From contig NC_008576.1 in the NCBI RefSeq assembly GCF_000014865.1, forward strand, positions 897,501 through 961,500: DNA of 64,000 nucleotides, read 5' to 3'. This document shows, in pieces, positions 1 to 7,448 of this stretch. The DNA is from Magnetococcus marinus MC-1. Its GTDB lineage: Bacteria > Pseudomonadota > Magnetococcia > Magnetococcales > Magnetococcaceae. Both the position numbers and the translations under genes were made by a program. Numbering within the stretch: the first letter of the stretch is position 1; the number at the start of each line of letters is the position of its first letter. Below the pieces are notes generated by a model, which was given only the letters and a program-made list of their open reading frames with translations, was not told the DNA's origin and searched no databases.

Positions 1-390
1 CTGGGATGCAATGCCCGCCGTGGGGGGGGTGATGGCAAAATCACCACCATCGGCCTCTTGTGCATCCACGCTGTTGCTCTCTGCTTGCACGGGGGCTTCG
101 TTATCGGTCTTCTCAACCTCAACCGTGCCGCTCTCCACAGCGGCTATCTCAGCATCGGTGGTAACCGACTCATTGGGTATAACTCGGCTGCCCATCTGAA
201 TGGTCGACATGCTTTGCAGGTCTTCATTCTGATTGCGGCTGCCATCGTGTCCCTGCTGCTGCTCAGCGTCCAAATTGACACTATTGTCGTTTTGCAGGAC
301 AGTCATGTCGTCCAGATTCTGCCGGGCCTCTTCACCATCGTCAGCGGTTACTTGAACCGTGGGGGTTTGGTTGCCAGTATCTTCAGCCAT
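1..390 (-). CDS. N-terminal part of a large acidic protein, probable type I secretion substrate (runs off the left edge)
   Basis: An open minus-strand frame starts at an ATG at 390 and stays open for 130 codons to the window edge. An AGGAG ribosome site lies about 8 bases upstream of the start. The visible part is rich in Asp, Glu, Gln, Asn, Ser and Thr, begins MAEDTGNQTP, and has no signal peptide or membrane segment. That composition is typical of the N-terminus of large RTX or adhesin-like proteins exported by type I secretion. The secretion operon lies just upstream on the same strand, with a terminator-like hairpin and about 510 bases between them. The substrate assignment is inferred from position and composition only, because no repeat or calcium-binding domain is visible here. 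Confidence 0.6.
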   Translation of the reverse strand, partial: MAEDTGNQTPTVQVTADDGEEARQNLDDMTVLQNDNSVNLDAEQQQGHDGSRNQNEDLQSMSTIQMGSRVIPNESVTTDAEIAAVESGTVEVEKTDNEAPVQAESNSVDAQEADGGDFAITPPTAGIASQ

Positions 391-416
391 GATCATCTCC
401 TGCCATGAGTATAAGA

Positions 417-436
417 AAAACGCCCACCAGCGTTTT
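417..436 (-). terminator. Terminator-like hairpin in the leader of the acidic-protein gene
   Basis: Read on the minus strand, a 7-base stem AAAACGC / GCGTTTT with a 6-base loop is followed by a T-rich stretch (TCTT). It ends about 25 bases before the ATG at 390. Its position inside the leader suggests a possible attenuator rather than an end-of-operon terminator. No leader peptide or ligand-binding fold was recognised. Confidence 0.4.
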
Positions 437-852
437 GATCTCGATTGGTTGCCTGTTCCCGCAAAACGATACGGTGAAGTTGTATGCCCTTTTGGTTTTG
501 GGCGCACGGGAAGGGCTACGGAAAAATTCCGATACAGCCATCATACCAAGGTATGCTTACGCTTACAGTAAAAAAAAGTGGGGAATAGAAGTGTTAGGAG
601 GCAATAAAAACAACGATATAGCCATTTGTAGTGCCGGACTTAGGCAAAAATATATTTATGTATTAGATGTGAATTTTATGCATAGTTCTTTTAGGAATTT
701 CTATAGAAGGGCCATCTCTCGCAAATATGCGCTCCGCTGCGAAGCTTCGACAGATCTTTTTTTTTCAAAAATAGAACACGCCCTTTCGAAAAACAGGCGT
801 AACGACAATAAAATGGCCAAAAATATTCGTGTTATAACGTATTTTGAACGAT

Positions 853-880
853 AAAAAAGGGCCGAATAGGCCCTTTTTTA
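853..880 (-). terminator. Intrinsic terminator after the secretion operon
   Basis: The inverted repeat GGGCC-gaata-GGCCC is flanked by an A-run on one side and a T-run on the other, so it can work on both strands. It lies about 20 bases past the stop codon of the HlyD-type gene. Confidence 0.8.
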
Positions 881-901
881 CGATAGCTATGGAACGGGGA
901 G

Positions 902-2269
902 TTAGCGTTCGCGGAACGAATCATTAACCGAGGCATAGATGGGTTTAAGCAAATATTCCATAAGGGTTTTTGAACCTGTATGGATGCTCGCTTCCACCGT
1001 CATGCCAGGCAAAAGCAGATTTTTGGTTGGGTCGCTTCCAACGTAATTCTGATCTAATTGAATGGTGCCCCGGTAGTAGGGGTCCTTGCCGTTTTCATCC
1101 ACAAAAGTGGAGGGTGAAACGGCAATAAGTTTCCCCTGAATGCCACCATAACGGGCATAATCATAAGTGCTCACTTTCACCGTAACATCCTGACCAACCG
1201 CGACGTGACCAATGTCCACCGTGGTAATTTTAACCTCAACTTTATTGGTATCCTCAAGGGGGACAATTTCAGCGATTTCACCACCAGGACCCAGTACACT
1301 GCCGACACCGTTGACCTTAATCTCTTTAATAACCCCATCAACCGGCGAGCGTACCACCAAGCGGGTCATGCGATCCCTTAACCGGGGTAGGGTGGTGCGA
1401 ATTTGCGTGAGCTCCGAATAGGCACCATCAAGCTCGCGCATGGCATCTTGATAAAAACTATCCTCGGTTTCACGCAAATTTTGCCATTTTTCATCGAGCT
1501 CCAATTTGGTGACTTCTACATCCCCTTCAGACTCTAACATATCCGCCCGGGTTTTCTCCCGAGACTGCATGGCTGAGAGGGTCTGTAGGCGGCTCATGAG
1601 TTTGCGCTCGGTCAAGGGCCGACGCACCTCCAACTCTTCATTGTAGTACTGTACTTGCTGACGATTGGCTTGGGCTTGGTTGAGCAGCTTTTTTAGCTTC
1701 ATCTCTTTCTGCTTGACCTGGATCAGAATAACCTCACGCTGGCTGGCCAAAGAGGTGCGCTGTGCATCCAAAAAATCGACGGATTCCGCAATCATATGGT
1801 CAAAAAGAGGGCGCTCAATGCCGCTTAGATCAATAGGTTCGCTGTTGATCAAGGCCCGCTTTTGGGCAACCTGTAGCGCTAAAATCGCCTCGCGAGCGTG
1901 CATTTGGTTATACTCTGCCAGCACATCTTCCGATTTCATCTGGGCAAGAGGCTGTCCCTGGGTAACGCGCTGCCCTTCTTCAATAAAAATTTCCCCAACG
2001 ATGCCACCTTCCAGATGCTGTGCAAACTGGATGGTATCCGTTGTGGCTACCTCGCCGGTGGTGTGTGCAACCTCTTCCATATTGGCAAAATTAGCCCAGA
2101 TGAAAAAAATCAAAATAGCCCCTGCAACGGCCACGGTGGCAATCTTTAACAGACGAGAGATACCCGCCTCTTCCAATACCACAGATTGGGCTAACAAACG
2201 CTCCTGACGTTTGCCGGTGGGGATTTTTTTGACCTCGTTAGGTTGCTTTTCTTCACGTTCGGCGTTCAT
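902..2269 (-). CDS. Type I secretion membrane fusion protein, HlyD family
   Basis: This 455-residue periplasmic adaptor should link an inner-membrane ABC exporter to a TolC-type outer-membrane channel. It has a cytoplasmic N-terminus, one membrane helix at about residues 42-61, a lipoyl-like segment around 70-110 (EGGIVGEIFIEEGQRV), a long charged coiled coil at about 120-300, and a C-terminal beta-barrel region with the HlyD-type stretch SPVDGVIKEIKVNGVGSV. The length is normal for the family. The gene starts one base after the stop codon of the upstream ABC gene, with AAAAGGG as ribosome site, so the two are surely cotranscribed. No TolC gene is present in the window. Confidence 0.93.
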   Translation of the reverse strand: MNAEREEKQPNEVKKIPTGKRQERLLAQSVVLEEAGISRLLKIATVAVAGAILIFFIWANFANMEEVAHTTGEVATTDTIQFAQHLEGGIVGEIFIEEGQRVTQGQPLAQMKSEDVLAEYNQMHAREAILALQVAQKRALINSEPIDLSGIERPLFDHMIAESVDFLDAQRTSLASQREVILIQVKQKEMKLKKLLNQAQANRQQVQYYNEELEVRRPLTERKLMSRLQTLSAMQSREKTRADMLESEGDVEVTKLELDEKWQNLRETEDSFYQDAMRELDGAYSELTQIRTTLPRLRDRMTRLVVRSPVDGVIKEIKVNGVGSVLGPGGEIAEIVPLEDTNKVEVKITTVDIGHVAVGQDVTVKVSTYDYARYGGIQGKLIAVSPSTFVDENGKDPYYRGTIQLDQNYVGSDPTKNLLLPGMTVEASIHTGSKTLMEYLLKPIYASVNDSFRER

Positions 2270-2270
2270 C

Positions 2271-4412
2271 TTAAATCAACCCTTTTGGCAGGCGCGCTTC
2301 TACCTCTTCGGCAGGGCCTGCAAGCTGCAAATAGCCCCGTTCCAGATAGAGCAGTTGATCGGCTAATTTGCGGTGTCTGGGACTGTGGGTCACTATGAAA
2401 ATGGTGGATTTTCCCTTTAACTCTTTCACCACATTTTGAAAAGCATCGTCCGCATCCCAATCCAAAGCGTTGGCAGGCTCATCAAACAGGATAACCGGCG
2501 CTTTTTTAAGATAGGCCCGCGCCAAGGATAGCTTTTGGATAAATCCCGACGAAAGCTGAGAAGAGCGAGAGTCGCCAATGCGGGTCCACCACCCCTTGGG
2601 CAAAGCCAAAATCTCTTCCAATACGGTAGCTTTGCTGCACGCGTCCTCTAATTCTTCTTGGGAGGCGGTGGGGTGGGCCAGTCGTAGATTTTGTGCAATG
2701 GTGCCGTGGAACAGGTTGACCGTTTGTGGAACATAGGCAATCGCCTGCCGCAATTCAATGGGGTCCAACTGCCGGGTATCGCGGCCATCAATAAAAATAC
2801 CCCCAGCTTGTGGGCTGTAAATGCCGGCAATCAATTTAACCAGGGTTGATTTACCTGAACCATTGCCGCCTATCACGACAATACATTCTCCAGCCTTGGC
2901 TTCAAAGGTGACGCCAACCAGCGCAGGGTCAGCCTCTTGACTGTAGCGGATAGAGACCCGTGAAAAGGTGACATCCCCACGGAACTGGGCAATCTTTTTA
3001 ATGGGGGCGTGGGGCTCGCGCTCGGGTTTAACATTCATGAGGTTGTTAACCTGAGCAACGGAGGCACGAATCGCCTCTAACCGGGTCATCGCGGTAAACA
3101 GGGCCTGCATAGGGGTTAATACCCGCCACACCAGCACCATGCACGCCACCAGTCCCCCAACGGTCATGTCCCCCGAAAGGACGCGCAACACCCCCCAACC
3201 GATGGTGCCCAGGCCGGAAAGCACGATAAATGCCGACCCCAACGATTGCACAATCGCGTTGATAAACGAGGTCTTAAAATTTGCTTGGGCGGCCTTGGCC
3301 GACATCTCGCGAAAGCGATCCAGCCAAATATCTTCTGCGCGGCAATATTTAATGGCCCGCATGGAGTTGAGGGCTTCAACAATGAAAGACTGCTTTTGAG
3401 AGCTAAAGCGACGTGCCGTCGCGCCCGAATTGCTCACCAGTGGGGTCATCGTCACCCACAGGATGACAAACAAAATCATGGTAACCATGGGTACAAAGGC
3501 CAAAGGACCAGCCAGTGAGGCAATCACCAGCAGAAAGACCACCGTAAAGGGTAGCTCAAGAAAGACCACGACCAGGGCGCCAGTAAAAAATTCACGGATG
3601 GATTCAAAATCTCGAATCCGCGCGACCTGAGAGCCAATGGTAGCCCGCTCGGTATAGGCGGGGAGTAGATAGAGAATACGCTGAAAGACGGCGTTGCCAA
3701 TGATGTTATCAAGGCGCGCCCCCACGTAGCCTAACATAACCGCGCGCATGCGCCGAAAGCCCCAGTCAAAGCCCAGCGCAGCGAGGGCGCCACCGACCAG
3801 AAAGGCCAATGTGCTCATAGAGCCCGAACCGACCACCCGGTCATAGACCTGCATCACATAAAGAGGGGTGACCACCTGCAATAGGGTGATCACAAAGGTA
3901 ATACCTAGAATATAGTAAAAAAAGGTGCGAAACCGCTCCATGACCATACGAAACCAGCCAATGCGAGATTGGGTTTGCTGAACCTCTTCGACATCCATGG
4001 GTTGGAAGAAAAAGGCGCGTCCTTTTACCTTAAAGTCGGTTAGGTTAAAGCGCTCGCCAGAAGAGCCATCAAAGATATCTAGGCTGCCATCTTCATTACG
4101 CCCAAAAACCACCATGGCACCCTGTTTGTCAGGGATATAGAGAAAGGGGTACAGGCGATCATCCACCTTATCAATGGGCATGCGAATATCTTCGCTGCGA
4201 TAATTAAGGTGGGCCATCATGTTGCGGAAGCCGGTGAGGTCCAGTGTTTCCACAAAGTGGGGCAGTGATTCTGCCACATGGCGCATATCGCCACGCCAAT
4301 TCAGCGCGGAAAGCAGGGGAATCATACAGGCCCCAAAGTCGGATGCCTGGGCAAATTCAGCCAGAATACCGCTTACCTTTGGGATCTCAACGGCTTTAAT
4401 TTCAACACTCAT
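2271..4412 (-). CDS. Type I secretion ABC transporter with inactive C39-like domain
   Basis: A 713-residue fused exporter half: C39-like domain (about 1-140), six-helix membrane domain (about 155-440) and ATPase domain (about 470-713). The peptidase-like domain reads SDFGACMIPL where active C39 peptidases have DCG, and the usual catalytic His region is GAMVVF. It is therefore a C39-like substrate-docking domain, not a protease. The ATPase has Walker A GGNGSGKST, Walker B VILFDEPANALD and an H-loop VTHSP. The signature LSSGFIQK departs from LSGGQ. Its ATG overlaps the stop of the upstream ABC gene by 4 bases (ATGA). See the finding on ATP-site asymmetry. Confidence 0.93.
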   Translation of the reverse strand: MSVEIKAVEIPKVSGILAEFAQASDFGACMIPLLSALNWRGDMRHVAESLPHFVETLDLTGFRNMMAHLNYRSEDIRMPIDKVDDRLYPFLYIPDKQGAMVVFGRNEDGSLDIFDGSSGERFNLTDFKVKGRAFFFQPMDVEEVQQTQSRIGWFRMVMERFRTFFYYILGITFVITLLQVVTPLYVMQVYDRVVGSGSMSTLAFLVGGALAALGFDWGFRRMRAVMLGYVGARLDNIIGNAVFQRILYLLPAYTERATIGSQVARIRDFESIREFFTGALVVVFLELPFTVVFLLVIASLAGPLAFVPMVTMILFVILWVTMTPLVSNSGATARRFSSQKQSFIVEALNSMRAIKYCRAEDIWLDRFREMSAKAAQANFKTSFINAIVQSLGSAFIVLSGLGTIGWGVLRVLSGDMTVGGLVACMVLVWRVLTPMQALFTAMTRLEAIRASVAQVNNLMNVKPEREPHAPIKKIAQFRGDVTFSRVSIRYSQEADPALVGVTFEAKAGECIVVIGGNGSGKSTLVKLIAGIYSPQAGGIFIDGRDTRQLDPIELRQAIAYVPQTVNLFHGTIAQNLRLAHPTASQEELEDACSKATVLEEILALPKGWWTRIGDSRSSQLSSGFIQKLSLARAYLKKAPVILFDEPANALDWDADDAFQNVVKELKGKSTIFIVTHSPRHRKLADQLLYLERGYLQLAGPAEEVEARLPKGLI

Positions 4413-7069
4413 ACCGGCTCCCCGCTGCTATCGCCAACAACTTTTTTACGTCTGGCGTTGGGTTTACACGCCGCCTGGGCGCGTGCAGCCTGAGGTGAGT
4501 CTTCCAGCCGTTGCCCGCGTTTGGGTCGACGCAGAATAGACGGTTGCTGGGGCAGCGATTCGGTTAACGAAGCTTGAGTTGTCCCTGCTTTGTGACCACT
4601 TTGGGCTGGTTTGCCCTTGGCCGTATCGCGGACGCGCCGCCGCTTGGGCCGACGCCCGCCACCACCACCGGGACGGTCCGGACCGCCCTCATCTTCCGGT
4701 CGGCTAGGGCGGCGCCCCGTAGGAGGGTTGGTGACAGCACTCTCCCCTTGGGTGTTTTCTATCGCGCTCTCTTGGCGGGCACGGCGCAGGGCGGTCTGTC
4801 GTAAGGCCGCCTGTTTCATGGCAGCCAGCCGACGTAGTTCCGCTTCGGCCTCTTGTTTTTCTTTTTCTTCAGCCTCCATTTTGCGCCGTTCGATCATATC
4901 GGCACGGACCCGCTCTTTACTCTCTTTTTCAGCTCGGGCACGGGCTCGCGCCTCGGCACGGCGTTGCATATCTTCTTGCGCCGCTTTAGCAACGGCGTCC
5001 ACCGCTGGCGAAGAAGAGGGTGCAGAACGCTGTTGCGTGGCGGATGCGGGCACGGTTGATGGTACGCCCGTCGATGCCGCCGTTGCTGCGGGCGGTTTGC
5101 TATCTGGTGGTACGGGGGTCGCCGTAGCAGGGGGTTTAGCCCCGGCGGGTAGCGCACCAGCAGCAGGGGCACCAGCAGCAGGAGGGGCACCAGCAGGAGG
5201 GGCACCAGCAGCAGGGGCACCAGCAGCAGGGGCACCAGCAGCAGGGGCACCAGCACCAGCAGGAGGGGCACCAGCAGGAGGGGCACCAGCAGGAGGGGCA
5301 CCAGCAGGAGGGGCACCAGCAGCAGGAGGGGCAGGGGGTTTAGCCCCGGCGGGTAGCGCACCAGCAGCAGGAGGGGCATCCGCACGAGGGGGTGGCGGCG
5401 GCGCGAGGGTTAAAGTGCCTTTTTTCAGGTCATAGACGCGATCAGCAATCTTGTAGAGAGAGGGGCGCACTGTCACCAGTATCATCGTCACTTTGCCGCG
5501 CATTCCCTCTAAGGTCTGTTTAAGTTGCTCATCACCGGCCCCGTCGATGGCGGCATTGGCCTCGTCAAAGAGAATAAGCTTGGGTTTTTCCAGCAGTGCC
5601 CGAGCAATGCAAATGCGTTGGCGAATCCCTTTGGGCAGAGACTCTTTGGAGCCATCATCAATGTGCGTGTCGATGCCTTTGGGCATGCTGGAGATCACCT
5701 CTTCCAGTTTCATCAAGGCGATGACGTCCATGGCGGCATCATACAACTCTTCACGAAACATGGTGATGTTATCGAGCAAGGTGCCTTGGAATAATACCCC
5801 AGCCTGGGGTAGATAAGAGACTTTATCCCGCATCGATTTGGGGTCGTAGATGCGGATGGGCACATCATCCAGATAGACCTCGCCCTCGGTGGCGGGCAAA
5901 GCTCCCATCATTAACCATAAGAGGGAGGTCTTGCCGCTACCGTTGTCACCACGTACCGCTATGATTTCACCGGGTTCAACCACCAAATTAAGATCGTGCA
6001 GAAGGGGGGGGTGGTCATCGTCAAATTGGTAGCTGACATTTTTCAGCTCCAGCTTACCCTCGATCTCCGGGCAATCTTCCATGTTGTCATGAATATCCGG
6101 CTGCATGCGAAAGATCTCTTGCATGCGCTCTTTGGCCAGACGGATGGTCTGCCAACGGGCCCAGATGCCCACCGCCTGCTGAAGGGGCCCCATGGCACGG
6201 CCAGAGAGCATGGTACATGCTGCCAAGCCACCGATGGTTAGCTGGTGATCAATCACCAAGGTCGAGCCTACAGCCGCGATCAAAATGGTGTTGATTTGGG
6301 CATAAAAGCTCCCTAAACCCTGAGCGCTGTTGCTCTCTAGAACCACCTGTTTGGCGTTGTTGGCACACCCTTCTTGCAGGCGTTCATAGCGGCGTAGCAT
6401 TTGAGCTTCCATCGCCATGCCCTTAACGGAGTGCATGCCGGTGAGAACTTCGATGATAAAGTTCAGGCGTCGTTCGTCGGCCACGGAACGCTCTTTGACC
6501 GCTTTTTTTAGGCGATCACCCACCAGCAGCGCGGCAAACACAAAGAAGCCAAAAGTGGCAATGGTCACAAAAACCATATAGCCGCCGATGTGCCAAATGA
6601 AAAAAAGAAAAATGGGTACAAAAATAAGGTCCAAATAGACCTGCATCGCTTGGCCTGCATAAAAATCCTTAATTGTACCAAGGCTTTCCATGCGCTCAAG
6701 GTGTTCCCCAGAGCCCGATTTTTCAAAGGTGGACAGGTTGGTATAGAGCATGCGCTCCAGCGCCAGATAACTGGAGCGGTGTTCAAAACGCGCCCCTACC
6801 CAACCACCAATATAGGTGCGGATGGTTTTAAGGGTGCTCTCCAATGTAACCGCAGCAAGCACCATTAACATGAGCACTTGAAGGGTGCTATAGGCTTGGT
6901 TGGGTAGGATGCGATCATAAACCTGGAGCAGCGTCAACGGTAGGGCAAGGCCCAACAAGTTGATGACGACACTCAGTAGCAGCACATAACGAATCACCCC
7001 CCGCATGATGGTAAAGGGGGTAAGTTTTGCAGGCCAATCCTCTTTGTGAAAGAAGGTTTGAACGTTCAT
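4409..7069 (-). CDS. Second type I secretion ABC transporter with degenerate ATPase and long Pro/Ala plus charged tail
   Basis: An 886-residue exporter half without a C39-type domain. The membrane domain spans about residues 20-300 and the ATPase about 330-560. Walker A is GDNGSGKTS and Walker B LILFDEANAAID. The signature is LPKGIRQR rather than LSGGQ, and the H-loop His is replaced by Val (LVTVRPS). After the ATPase comes a tail of about 320 residues that is absent from ordinary exporters: a Pro/Ala/Gly repeat block, a highly charged Arg/Glu/Ala helix-forming stretch, then a Gly/Arg/Lys-rich basic end. It is the first gene of the operon. It most likely pairs with the next ABC protein as a heterodimer, an inference from gene order and complementary defects. 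Confidence 0.88.
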   Translation of the reverse strand: MNVQTFFHKEDWPAKLTPFTIMRGVIRYVLLLSVVINLLGLALPLTLLQVYDRILPNQAYSTLQVLMLMVLAAVTLESTLKTIRTYIGGWVGARFEHRSSYLALERMLYTNLSTFEKSGSGEHLERMESLGTIKDFYAGQAMQVYLDLIFVPIFLFFIWHIGGYMVFVTIATFGFFVFAALLVGDRLKKAVKERSVADERRLNFIIEVLTGMHSVKGMAMEAQMLRRYERLQEGCANNAKQVVLESNSAQGLGSFYAQINTILIAAVGSTLVIDHQLTIGGLAACTMLSGRAMGPLQQAVGIWARWQTIRLAKERMQEIFRMQPDIHDNMEDCPEIEGKLELKNVSYQFDDDHPPLLHDLNLVVEPGEIIAVRGDNGSGKTSLLWLMMGALPATEGEVYLDDVPIRIYDPKSMRDKVSYLPQAGVLFQGTLLDNITMFREELYDAAMDVIALMKLEEVISSMPKGIDTHIDDGSKESLPKGIRQRICIARALLEKPKLILFDEANAAIDGAGDEQLKQTLEGMRGKVTMILVTVRPSLYKIADRVYDLKKGTLTLAPPPPPRADAPPAAGALPAGAKPPAPPAAGAPPAGAPPAGAPPAGAPPAGAGAPAAGAPAAGAPAAGAPPAGAPPAAGAPAAGALPAGAKPPATATPVPPDSKPPAATAASTGVPSTVPASATQQRSAPSSSPAVDAVAKAAQEDMQRRAEARARARAEKESKERVRADMIERRKMEAEEKEKQEAEAELRRLAAMKQAALRQTALRRARQESAIENTQGESAVTNPPTGRRPSRPEDEGGPDRPGGGGGRRPKRRRVRDTAKGKPAQSGHKAGTTQASLTESLPQQPSILRRPKRGQRLEDSPQAARAQAACKPNARRKKVVGDSSGEPV
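5127..5370 (-). repeat. In-frame low-complexity repeat coding Pro/Ala/Gly block, bounded by a 40-base direct repeat
   Basis: Many short units of the type gcaccagcaggagg or gcaccagcagcagg follow each other inside the second ABC gene and encode GAPPAG or GAPAAG units. An identical 40-base segment occurs at 5127-5166 and again at 5331-5370. The offset is 204 bases (68 codons), so the reading frame is kept. Such tracts change length readily by slippage or recombination. Confidence 0.9.
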
Positions 7070-7448
7070 TGGTGCCGTAGAGTCTCTAGCTATGCGTGCC
7101 AGTTAAAGGGGGGCTGTCTAAAATGTCTGACTAGACAACCAGGAATTATGCGGCAATCCAGCACAAATGCCTACCAAAAAGGATGATCCATGGTGCTACG
7201 ATCTCATGATTTCTGGTAAACGTAGGATAATTTAAGCAAACACCGTGCCTAACTCGGAAAGAAATTCGGCTACATCGACACAAAATGTTGCAAAATAAAA
7301 CGAATATAAAGCCTTAGAATTTTTTGCCTGTGCCTGTGTGCGTCTTTACTGGACAAGCGGTCATGATGAGAGCATCACTTAATGATCGGGGTTATGCGGG
7401 GCTAAACAGAGCTATGGCATGCAACTTTAAGAGCAGGAGAGTGTTCTT
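7070..7448. other. Divergent intergenic region, no feature recognised
   Basis: About 380 bases separate the start of the minus-strand secretion operon from the start of the plus-strand helicase gene. It must hold both promoters. An AT-rich stretch lies at about 7280-7325, but no well-spaced pair of promoter boxes, RNA gene or convincing small gene was found. Confidence 0.4.

Larger units (their letters stand above)
391..901. other. AT-rich leader and intergenic region
   Basis: About 510 bases separate the HlyD-type gene from the acidic-protein gene. The part near 590-850 is clearly more AT-rich than the surrounding genes and probably holds the minus-strand promoter of the acidic-protein gene. 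A terminator-like hairpin lies at each end (417-436 and 853-880), annotated separately. A plus-strand frame at 405-854 exists but has no ribosome site and no recognisable composition. Confidence 0.5.

Noticed and set aside
405-854. A 149-codon plus-strand frame in the leader region
   Set aside because: It has no ribosome site, unusual AT-rich composition and no recognisable features, and it crosses terminator-like hairpins.
5140-5400. The short-unit repeat as a possible CRISPR or intergenic repeat
   Set aside because: The repeat is in frame within a coding sequence, its units differ slightly, and there are no unique spacers.
4611-5435. A 274-codon plus-strand frame across the second ABC gene
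   Set aside because: It mirrors the GC-rich Pro/Ala repeat and tail of the ABC gene on the other strand. It has no ribosome site and its Ala/Gly/Arg-rich product is typical of an antisense shadow.
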